Source: Anastrepha obliqua (taxonomy: Eukaryota > Arthropoda > Insecta > Diptera > Tephritidae). From it: a stretch of 64,000 nt of DNA. Under the pieces are notes generated by a model. That model worked only from the letters and a program-made list of their open reading frames with translations, was not told the DNA's origin and did not search any database. Each line of letters begins with the position of its first letter. Within the stretch, counting starts at the first letter, position 1. Shown here in pieces: positions 39,801 to 51,800 of the stretch. The position numbers and the translations under genes were made by a program. The stretch spans positions 40,946,501 through 41,010,500 of the forward strand of contig NC_072896.1 of the NCBI RefSeq assembly GCF_027943255.1, in the 5' to 3' direction.

Positions 39801-42800
39801 GGAATGCTCAAAGTACCTACATAAATAGTGCGTAGAAAAATATTCATAATTCGCATTATTTTCATTTAAAACTCGCGTTTAAAGTTACCAATTATAACTG
39901 CTACATTCTAGCAAGAAAATGAACAAAGAATTAGCGATGTCAATTTTAATAAGATTTTAAAATAAATGCATGAGTGGTACACTTTTTGGAATATATCGGA
40001 TAAAAAAAGGATAAAAAATGTATTAGTAGTTGCACTGTAGATTATTAACCCAACTCAATGAAAATTTAATATATTTTTGAAGTTTAGGTAGACTTTTGAC
40101 AGCGCCGCTTACCACTGCCGAAATATTCTTCTTCTTAATTGGCGATTTTGCGATTTTGGTTAAAGCGAGTTTAACAAAGCGCGCACGTCGTTTCTTTCTC
40201 GTGCTAAGTGGAGCCAGTTGGACACACCAAGTGAAGCCAAGTCCTTCTTCACCTGATCTTTCCAACGCAGAAGGAATCTTCCTCTTCCTCTGCTACCACC
40301 AGCTGGTACTGCGTCGAATACTTTAAGAGCGTTTGTATCCATTCAGACGACATAACCCAACCAACGAGGCCGCTGGATCTTTATTCGCTGCGCTATGTCT
40401 ATGTCGTCGTAGAGCTCATACAGCTCATCGTTCCATCGTCTGCGATATTCGCCGTTGCCAACGTGCAAAGGTCCAAAAATCTTACGCAGAATCTTTCTCT
40501 CGAACACTCCAAGCGTCGCTTCATCGGATGTTGTCATCGTCCAAGCTTCTGCGCCATACAGTAGGACAGGCACGATGAGAGTCTTATAAAATGTTGGTTT
40601 TTTTCGGCAAGAGAAGACTTTACTACTCAGTTGCCTACCTAGTCCAAAGTGGCACTTATTAGCAAGAGATATTCTCCGTTAAATTTCACGGCTGATATTA
40701 TCATCGGTGTTAATGCTGCTTCATAAATAAATGAAAACTCTTACGGCTTCAAAATCATAACCGTGAACAGTGTCATAAGTGTCGACAGCCGAGTGCTCCC
40801 ACTGTTTGTTTAAGGACAGACTTGGCGTGTTGTGGATATCTGGTCAATTGTCGATTTTCCAGATCTAAGGCCACACTGATAAAGTTGTTGTTGTTGTTGT
40901 TGTTGTTGTTGTAGTAGTAGCATAAACATTCCCCGTGCATATACGAGAAATGCTGCTGAAGTGACAGTCCTTGGCCGGATATAAATCCGGGTCGTTCCGG
41001 TTACGTAGAACCGACTGTCGTGGGAACGACACTGATAACGTCTACTTAGTCAGTTGATGGTGGGCTTCATTCATTTACACAAGACGCTCGATAGCATCTT
41101 GCATGCGATATTTAGATGGTTAATTCCGCGATAATCGGCACAGATTGCAGGATCAACCCATTTATGGATTGGAAAAGCCTATTTAAATTTTAATCGTCGG
41201 CATGCTTTTATTCGACCATATTTTGTATAAGAGCTGCATCTTACCAGCTTCTTGTCGCGTTGTTTTAATACCTCAGCCGGCAGTCCGTCAGTTTCCGCGG
41301 CTTTGTTGTTCTTAGCCGTATTATCGCTATTCTCACCTCTCATGGTTAGGTAGCGGAACGACAGTCCCGTCATCATTCATTGGGGGGTCGGGATATTCAC
41401 ATTCTCTGTGACATGCGCAATTGGCACTATTTAGCAAAAGTTTTCCCTCTTCTCAAGCTCTTCGCACTCACGTATTTCGACCTCTCGTTTTTTCTTTCTA
41501 GTAATACATTTCTCTTCCCTTTTCAGCTCCTTGTAACGATCCCACATGGCTAGATGCATGTTGTTTGCTGCACAGAGGGGTGTGTGTAGAGACCAAAATC
41601 CCCTCTTTGCCCACCGTGGCACTGTCGAAATATTACCGCCAATCAATTATGATTTTCATATATGTATGTGAATGCGTGTGAATGCAAAAGAATATTTTTT
41701 CCCAAACTGTCACCCGAGTACCGCTTCAAATTAAGTAAATTTATCGGTAGAATAGCCAAAAATACCCGTTTTAATTTTAATTAAATATTTTTGTTTTTTT
41801 AATAGAATTAAGTTCAAAGATAATTCTGCTTAAAAAGTTTCAAACATAGTTTTGTAAAATACCGTAAATAATTAATCCTCTCTCAAAGTAAGCCTGTGTA
41901 TGCACTGTAGGCAGAGTTAGACGAAGCTGTTGCAGCCATGCGGCGGAAAATTACGAAAGACAAAAAAAGGTAGATTAAGGAAAATTTACTGAATAACTCT
42001 AGATCTTCAAGCTTATATTCGAGGCTTTGTGTATTTATATAGATTTTCACTTGTCACTTCAGTATATTCACTTAAGAGAATGTTTGAATGAAGAGAATTG
42101 CGATATTTTACCATTTTATCACACGCTGAGACAAAGGTGTGTTATCCCCCGCAAGCAAGCATTCAAAAATTGATACTTATTATAGAGAAGTTTCAGGATT
42201 ATTGGACCACACTGTTTCACGTACATTACATATTGACTTTGCGAATCTAGATCTAATCTCTTAAACTGTTTACCAAATGAGGTTGCGATGGCTCTTCAGG
42301 AAAAAATGGATACAAACAAACTTTAAATGGCGATAGTGAATTTATTTCAGACGCAATCCTATTAACAGGCCCTGCGGAAATCACAGAGGTTGATCAAGAT
42401 TCATTAAAACACTATATGTAATTCTACAGACCTCAGCATCAGGTAAGCCTGTTTGGGCTACAAAACAATTAGATCAATCCACGCAAGAAAGTATTCCGCA
42501 CCAGCGACAAACCGAGCTGTTTAAAGGCTTCAACAGCTTCTTCAGGCATTGAAAAACGTTGATTTCGGATTTCATTTTTGATGTTCGGGAAGAACGAAAA
42601 GAAATGATTAGGTACCAAATCAGGTCTATAAGGCGGATGACCCATTAATGCGATCTTTTCAGTGCTCAAAAACTCTTCTGAGTGAACCGATATCCGAGAG
42701 CTCGCATTGTCTTGGTGAAAGATTTTTCGTCTTCGGTGATTGGTATTCCTTCATTTTCGCAAACTTCTTGTGTTCCACTCAAAATTTACTTTTTTAAGTT

Positions 42801-45800
42801 TCTTTACTAATACAGTTACGATATGATCAGATTTTCCGAATAATCAAGCGACCATTTGCTTTGAGGTGCTTCTTCCGCGAACAACTTTTGTTGGATTAAG
42901 CTCGTCTTGGAACACCCGTACTACCAATTGCTATGTTGCCTTCGATTCATATGCGTAGATCCAAGTTTCATCTCATTACATTATACATTACAATGTCATA
43001 GATGTGATTTGAACCACCGTGGCTGAATTTCTTTAACATATCTTTACACCGATCGGCACGAGTTTTTGGTTTTTTTTGGACAATTGAAAGCAAACGAAAA
43101 CAAATCTTCTTGGCGCCCAAATGTTCATGCAATATTGAATGTATGCTGGTCTTGCTTTATCATCAAATATAAAAGTTATAGATTTTTGAGACGCTGCAGC
43201 CGCTTTTGTCCCATAGTGCACAGTAGCCGAATAATTTGTGCGTGACTACCATGCGTAAGACCCGGACTCGAAACCAAGTGTGGTCGTGAAACACCAAAGG
43301 TAAACAAGCTTTTTGTAATAGTGCTCACCTCTCGGCGACAACGGCAAATCTCCAAGAGTACTTGTGGTATAAAACAACTTCTCATAAAAAAAACCAATTG
43401 CCGTTCGGAGGCGGCATTTACATGGTGAATATTTAAATGTTTCTTGCAGAATTTTGTTATAATTTAAAAAATATAATTGGATGATTCACAAGGTATCGTA
43501 AGTGTCGTATTATCTTTTTTTGTAAAGTTTTTAATAGTTAATTTAATGTTTAGAGGACTTGAAACCACAACCAACTATTTTTCAATTGTACGGTACCTTG
43601 CCAACCCCGTAAATATAATTTTAGCCGTGTAAAGTTTATGACATATAGAAATACAATTCCCTTGCTTTTCCAATAGGCATTTTCTAGTGACGTTACGAAA
43701 AGTTTTCTTGAATTAAAACTACCTCTTCTGTCACCCTGTTACCAATAGCTTTTTGAATTTTTTGTTATTAAAATTTCTTACACCATATCACATATTTTTA
43801 TATTTATGAATCTGATATGGACAAATTATTGTTTGTTTGTGTAATTTATACCTACCCATATATATATGTATATATATATATAATTGACGCGTACATCCTT
43901 TTTGGGTGTTTGGCCGAGCTCCTCCTATTTGTGGCGTGCGTCTTAATGTTGTTTCACAAATGGAGGGACCAATGGAATCAACTATGTGTCAAATCGGAAC
44001 CAATAAGTTTTAAGTGCACTGAACGTTAGAAAAACGGGCTTCTTTTCCTTATACCATATTTGGGTTTGCTTACCTTGAATGACTTCTCCTAATTACTTTT
44101 ACCTAAGCTAGCTTCTTCTTCTTGATTGGCGTGATAATTCCTTGAGTGACTTAAGCCGAATTTAGCACAGCACGCCAGACGCTTCTTCCTCGTACTAACC
44201 AGCGCCTACTGGACTCACTACTTATACATCCAACCAAGCCTTTCTCCACCTTTTTTTACAACACAAAGTCGGGCTTCCTCTTTTCTGCTATCGCTAACAG
44301 ATGCCCCATGTATTTCTTTCAGAGCTGAAGCGTTTGTATCCATTCAAACAAAATAACCTAACCAGATGGATCTTTATTTGCCACACTTTGCCTATGTGGC
44401 CGTAAAGCTTATAAAGAACGCGTGAAGGTTCAAAATTCTTACGGAAATCTTTTTCTCGCACACTCCATAGGCTGCCTTATCGGAAGCTGTCATCGTCCAA
44501 TTTTCTGCGCCGTACAATTGGGCAGAAATGATGAGAGACTTAAGGTGTGAATTTTGTTCGTCGTTCGAATTGCCTATTTTCTGTTTTCTAAAGTAATAAA
44601 AGTACGTTCATATATGCATTAAGTACCAATAAATCCATAAAATTAATCTACCCGTTCACATATGGCAGATTACCTGCAAAATTGACTATCAGCTGTCAAT
44701 ACAGTTGAGAAAGGTTTTTCTTCATAGAAACTATTTTGATGGAATATTTCGGTGTTTTTGGTTTTTTTAATTATTATTAACGATATGAAGAAAAGGCAAA
44801 GAGAAGGAATAGTTAATTTAATTGCGCAATTGACTGCTAACAATCCGTAATTGGGGAAAATCCGTAAACGACGTTTAATCAGGTTTCAAAAAAATTATGG
44901 CAGCAAAACGCATTCGACATTCGATATTATATTTTATAAGTGATAAGAGGACATTTCATTTAGTTTTTATTTTGACGTTTTGAAAACACAGGGTTCTATG
45001 CTAAAAAGTGTGGTTATTATCTAAGATTATTTTATAATTTTGGGAGAGAAATTTTGTATGGTATGTATGTATTTGTATCTCGCTTTTTAATTATGGACTG
45101 GGAGTTAAGCACAAAAAAGTAGATCATCTACTTATATGTGTACGTATTATAAGTCTCTTACTCAGTGGCGTCAGTGTCGACGCTCAAGTGCCTTGTCTTC
45201 TTTCATCACCAAAGCCATTATCTTCATTTCTTTATACAGCGTAGAAAAATCAGTATTAAGGGCGCGGTTAATAAGGTCGATAATCAGTATCATCAGCATA
45301 CGTCAAGAATTGTACGCTCCTATGAAATATGGTGTCTGAGCGGTTGAGTGCGAACATTGTTTTCCAGCACCAGATTATCGAAATCACTCGACTGAAAATA
45401 TCGTTGGGCGATAGTTGGCACATATTTCATGAACATCCTTTTTATGAATTAGGCAGAGAACACTTAAATTTCAATCAACAGGCACGTACTCATCCGTCCA
45501 TATTTTGCATAGGAGCTGATGTATAATGTGAACCTCACCAGCTCTCTGCCACCAATCGGAGTGCCGCTGCTAAAACTCCCTCTCTTGCTATCGTGGTGTA
45601 TGCCTCCACATGGGTGGGTTACCGTACCTCACAAGAGCCTGGATTGAGATTAAGCTAGGCTAACCTTCAAAAATTACTTTCGCCTAGCTTATTGCGCTAC
45701 GCAAAAAATATCCAATTTGATTCCTATTTGAAAAAAAAACTGGTTTGACGTGGTGAATTAAATTAGGTGAGTTTTGATAACGTACCGGGCTAGGGCTGTA

Positions 45801-48800
45801 CCAAAGTATAATGTTCAAAAATTGCAATCCCGGCCCGTTGATCTAGTAAAATTTGGTTACGAAGTTTTACAATAAAAAAACGAATTTATTTAGAATTGAT
45901 TTTTGATAGAATTGAATTTTATTTAGAATTGAATTTGATAATTGGACCCAATTTTAATTGCCAATTCAATGATGTATTAAAGAACTTATTAGGATAGGTC
46001 CCATTCGAGTCTAGTAGCCATTCAAATGTTGAAGTAAGACTAATGGATCGGTAATCCTTGAAATACAAGTGGCTGCTCTTAACAGGTTGTTGTATGAAAC
46101 TTTGCCAGTCTCTAAGCTAATGCATAGCATTAGTATCGCGGCCCCACAACTATTTCCTCTTTGATTATCGTAATGTACGCACTTTTCATAATCATTTTAA
46201 ATACGATACATAAAAGCTTCCAGTTTTGTCATTTGAGCAGCTGTTTGCGCATGAGAAAACTTCTTCGCTTTTGGATCACTCCCAAGGCTTTCAATGCTAA
46301 GTCAAACCCTATCAATCTGATAGTTCTTGTTGCTTCTTTCACGGTCTTTCTCTGAGTATTGCCACTAATTCTGGAAATTCATAGTTCTTTATCCATCCGG
46401 GACGTTCTTTATCATCCACATCGAAATCGTCTCTACCAAGTTTGAACAAAATCTGCAAATTATTAAAAAAATTTTAAAGTCTATAAAGAATTGGCAAACT
46501 GAGTTTTGATAAATCAGACCATTACTATGACTTTTTAAAATATTCCGCCAGCAGCGAGATTATTTCAAGCATCACCAAACCCTTATTAATATGATTATTC
46601 ATCGAATACTGTCTTAATTTTTTAAATCAATTGGTTGTGTGTTCAAAAATGCTAAGAACGCATAGTCACTCCACCAAACCTCCGTTAGCCTTAGCCCTTC
46701 ACTCCTAAACTTCTCCTTGATGGTGTGTGGTCCCATAGCAAGGAATGGCTCGGGTCCTATTAATGGCAAGACCGCAGCCTCTCTGATCTATGCGTTCGCT
46801 ACTTCGTACCCAGTTCTAGTCCTGTGTCTTGGGACCCAAATAAGCCGGATGCGATTGTGCGTGCTTAATAAAATAAGTCTCCCGATACACTCAAAGACCA
46901 GTGAGGACTTCATCTCACAGGATGATAAAGCCTTGTGTACCTCTTGACTGTCACTCAGAATGGCAATTCGAATATAATGAAACATATCGGCTATTGCAAT
47001 ATCGGTCGGAATTGTAAGGGAGATGAACCAGCGAGGCTCGGCACCAAACTCGGCCTAACGATTGCATAGACAATAATATAATACCCTTACAGACATGTAA
47101 GCTACTTATTTACAGCGAATGAAAGATGGCGTAACGAGCCTACCTGTAGAATCGCACGGAAATGGTAGCCCGTTCTTAATGCTAAATGCACAAAATCCCT
47201 GCTGAACCGAAATAAACATAGTCTTAGAAGACTAATTTTTGCAGAAGCTGTGAAGATTAAAAGGGGAAGAGACGAAAGTGCCAAAACTCGCCATTCTAGG
47301 TAGACAATTCTTCAAAGAGTTGGAAGAACTCAATAGTGTGGAAGCCAGGGAAGTTTTTGATCAGTTCACATTGGTTTTAGGAGATACCGAAGTAAGTTCT
47401 CCTTCCGGCATTACAATGGGTCATGCTACAACCTAATCTAGATTCCAGTTTAAATTTAATTGCTAGAACCGGCAAAGAAATTAGGGGCATCGCAAAAAAT
47501 TTTATTTTACCCATAAAGGTTTTTTCTTAGTACTTCTTATTTAAATAATTTCATTACCAATGCACGGGTATTTATTACATTTATCTCTTATTAGGAACGG
47601 GATTTTCTGCGTCAGCATCAACAGGAGCAGTAAAATCTATAGGTCTAGTCACATCTTCACAAAATGTAACCTCATCTCAGGATATCACGAAACGAACAAA
47701 CAAGCCACTTATGGAAAAGCGACGACGTGCCCGTATCAATCAAAGTTTGGCCATACTAAAGGCCCTCATATTGGAGTCGACGAAGAATCAATCGAAAACA
47801 ACCGATGGCCAAACTAAACACACAAAATTGGAAAAAGCTGATATACTGGAATTAACTGTACGTCACTTCCAGCGGCATCGAAATCTCGATGATACAAGTA
47901 ATACATGAGATTTTTTAACGTGTTTTCATAAAATTTATAATACAAATTTTCTACCACGTCCGCAGCCATTAATAAATATAGAGCTGGGTACACGGACTGC
48001 GCTAGAGAGGTGGCTCGCTACCTGGCCACACCTGAACCTCCACCACTTGGAAATATTCCTTCTTTGTCTGAACCAGGGTCCAAAGCACGTCTTCTGAGAC
48101 ATTTGGATCAATGTATAGCTGAAATAGACATTGAGATATGCCCTCACTCGACTGCAACCTATGCCGACAGTCCATCCAGTAGTTGCTATGACATCAACTC
48201 AGCGACAAAAAAGGCGTAAGCTAATTTTATAAAATAATTTATACTGTAATAAAAATACATACATATGTACATATATATAGGGTCTTTCTAGAACGATTTT
48301 CATTTTTGTCATTATTTAGATTTGACAGCTCAATAGCTTTTCTTTTCACAAATGTTAAGTAGAAAATCTATAAATTACTAAAATTAGGTACATTTCACTC
48401 TCTAATGCCACACAGCCATTCAAGCAGTTAATTTATTGCAAGTGAAACTCCCAAGAAGAACAATCAAATTTAACTATTTTTGCCTTTGGAATATTTTTTA
48501 CACACAGAGAACATTTCCGAAGTATACATAATTCATAAATACTACAATATATAGCGTGTTTAAGAGCTTGAAAACTTGAAATGATAATGCCAAACATAAA
48601 TATTATTAGAATGATTTTTTTTTTTCATTATAATCCGGTAGATAATCATTAGGGTGGTCCAAAAAAAATTTGTATGCTGCCGCCCCCCAAAATAGTAAAG
48701 AATGAAAAATAAAAAGACCCGTATTTTTTTTTTTTTTAATCAGACCATATTTAATGGTGCCGCCGGGGCTTTGAAATATCCCATGTATTTTGCATAGGAA

Positions 48801-51800
48801 AAAATACTTTTTCGTAGATTTCATGTAAAAACCTGGAAAATGAATATATTTTAACCGGATAACTCAGTTTCTCTTCATAATTGGTCAGGGAATAACAACC
48901 AATTATGAAATAATTAATTTTTTTTGTATTAACTATTTTCATAAAAGTAATATAAAATATTGTTTTTCGATTTTTTCTTAGATTTTCGTTTTATGGGGGC
49001 TTTTTGGGGTTCTATAAAAAATAGTTAATACAAAAAAATTAATTATTTCATAATTGGTTGTTATTCCCTGACCAATTATGAAGAGAAACTGAGGTATCCG
49101 GTTAAAATATATTCATTTTCCAGGTTTTTACATGAAATCTACGAAAAAGTATTTTTTTCCCATGCAAAATACATGGGATATTTCAAAGCCCCGGCGGCAC
49201 CATTAAATATGGTCTGATTAAAAAAAAAAAATACGGGTCTTTTTATTTTTCATTCTTTACCATTATGGGGGGCGGCAGCATAAAAATTTTAATATAAATT
49301 TTTTCCCATGCATTTTTGGACCACCCTAATAATCATGGCATTTATTTTTTGAATATGATATCCGGTATATATTATATATGCCTACGAGTTACATGGTCCA
49401 TTCGATCAGTCCAATTTTTTACTACTTTTTCCAATAAGTCTGCCCTATGGCGTCAATGCAATACTCCAGTGCAATAAATCGATTGTTAAGCACGCTGTAT
49501 GACAAGTTACGCCATCTTGTTGAAACCAAATATCGTCGATGTTTGGCTAATTAATTTTTGGAAACAAAAACGCAGTCAGCATGGCGCGATAGTCATTAAC
49601 AACATAAACAAATTTAATTTAATCCTTTCAGATCCATGGCTAAGTACCTACTTGTAAAGCTTTTATATTACAATTTTTGGTCAATAGCATGTCTTATGAG
49701 CCAAAAATATTATTAGACGATCAATCTTAAGAGATCCGGAAGAGGTGAAGTATGAACTTTATCCATACTCAGTACATCGTAGCCCAACAACCTAAGACTG
49801 AGTCTAGTAGAAAACGAGCAACTACAGAGAAAGAGGTTTCTGCAGTGTCCTCATTTTCAAGACAGGAAAGGCATACAGGGTCGCCAATGATTCCCATGGT
49901 AGCAATATGCTGACTATGCTGACCACAGGCGATGTATCCTGTGACTACAACCACCAGTACTCTCAGGTCCTTCCTAATAAGTTGTTTAGAAAAAGGCCAA
50001 GTTTTAGAAAAAGGCCACTAATTTCCTGTTTGGTTCTTTCACAAAGCACTTGACTACTCTGCAGGAGTCCAACTCAGACTAACGCCTCTATGAGCCTTCA
50101 TTAGGTAGTTTGTCAGCCAACTCGTTCCTTGTAATACCACATTGTTCAGGCACCCAAATAAGACAATCTTTGTTGCGTTTTGCAATACTGTTCAGTTTTG
50201 TCTTAAATTCATCGACTAATTTCGAAGAGCAGCGTGTGTTAGCAAAGTCTTTTAATGCAGCTTTACTGCCACTTTTTCTCAATTAGCCAGCAGGCTACAT
50301 TTAAGTTGACATAGATTTCCGTTAAGAATATCGTCTTTGCCGAATGCCTTTAGCGTAGGAGTATTTAGTGTCTGTCTTCGTCAAAGTACCATCCAGATCC
50401 GCTACCATCACTGGTTTTGGATACGACGATGTAAAAGTGTGCTGAAATCCCGTTAATAGGTTGTTTGGACTTAACCATTGATCTGTATCTCGGATCAAAA
50501 CATCACACTTCCTACCGAAGCGAACGTAAGGCACCCGATTATCCGCTGGCTCGAGAACAGTGTGCACCGCTCCGACAACTAGTGGCATATCTGACAGGGA
50601 ACAGTGTTTTCCTCGTTTCGCCAGAACCCGTTTTAACTTGAACGTTTAGGGTTGCAAGTTCATGATGGCATTAAGGGCATCGCCATCGCCAAAAACATAC
50701 TTACTTTCTTAATTTGGTCTATAATATAAAAAAAAATAAATAAATAATTGGCGCGTACACTTCTGTTAGGTGTTTGGCCGAGCTTCTCCTCCTATTTGTG
50801 GTGTGCGTCTTGATGTTGTTCCACAAATGGAGGGACCTACAGTTTCAAGCCGACTCCGAACGGCAGATATTTTTTATGAGGAGCGTTTTCATGGCAGAAA
50901 TACACTCGGAGGTGTGCCATTGCCTGCCGAGGGGCGACCGCTATTAGAAAAATGTTTTTATTAATTTTGATTTCACCGAGATTCGAACCAACGACCTCAC
51001 TGTGAATTCCGAATGGTAATCACGCACCAACCCATTCGGCTACGGCGGCCGCCAATGGTCTATAATATAGCTTTCATAATTTTAAAGGCTTGGTACCTCA
51101 TTCAGCCAAGCACTTTTCTCAATGAAACAAAGGAAAAACATAAAACTTGATTAAATTTTAAATTCAATTTTTCGGGCAAAAAAGAATATACAAATGAAAT
51201 GCCCTCTCAATATTGCGTAAACAGTTAAGAAGCACTGGAATTCATAAGACACCATTTTTATCCGAAACAAACGCCAAAGTTATTTATTATTGTTTATAGG
51301 CGGCCGCCGTAGCCGAATGGGTTGGTGCGTGACTACCATTCGGAATTCACAGAGAGAACGTAGGTTCGAATCTCGATGAAACACCAAAATTAAGAAAAAC
51401 ATTTTTCTAATAGCGGTCGTCCCTCGGCAAGCAATGGCAAATCTCCGAGTGTATTTCTCCCTGAAAACGCTCCTCATAAAAAATATCTGCCCTTCGGAGT
51501 CGGTTTGAAACTGTAGGTCCCTCCATTTGTGGAAAAACATCAAGACGCACACCACAAATAGGAGGAGGAGCTGGGCCAAACACCCAAAAAGGGTGCACGC
51601 GCCAATTATATATATATATATATAAAAACTGAAATAGCGCCTACATATCTAAATACAGTCTGTGTGACCGTCATAACTTGGAAACTATTTGTCTAAGGCG
51701 ATTCTAATCAACTGCATTGTATGGGCTTATTATATTATATTAAAGTAAATGTATGGTCACTTCATTGACTATAATGGCTGCACATCTTCGAGCCATACTT

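Larger units (their letters stand above)
30848..47594 (+). other. intron 1 of the Sidpn-like gene (16.7 kb, TE-filled)
   Basis: Bounded by G|GTAATA and ttattag. Holds a foldback element, SINE copies, mariner and Tc1 relics and LINE relics listed separately. Stretches with nothing recognised: 33440-33800, 34200-35510, 36505-36920, 37990-38440, 38720-40080, 41650-42455, 43430-43855, 44550-45130 and 45620-46690, all AT-rich. Confidence 0.6.

Noticed and set aside
40885..40912. (TTG)n run as a stand-alone microsatellite
   Set aside because: It lies inside target duplications and is the tail of a short retroposon.
51299..51374. Possible functional tRNA gene
   Set aside because: Box A and B are present but the sequence continues as a SINE body, is repeated many times with the same body, and does not form a full tRNA by eye.
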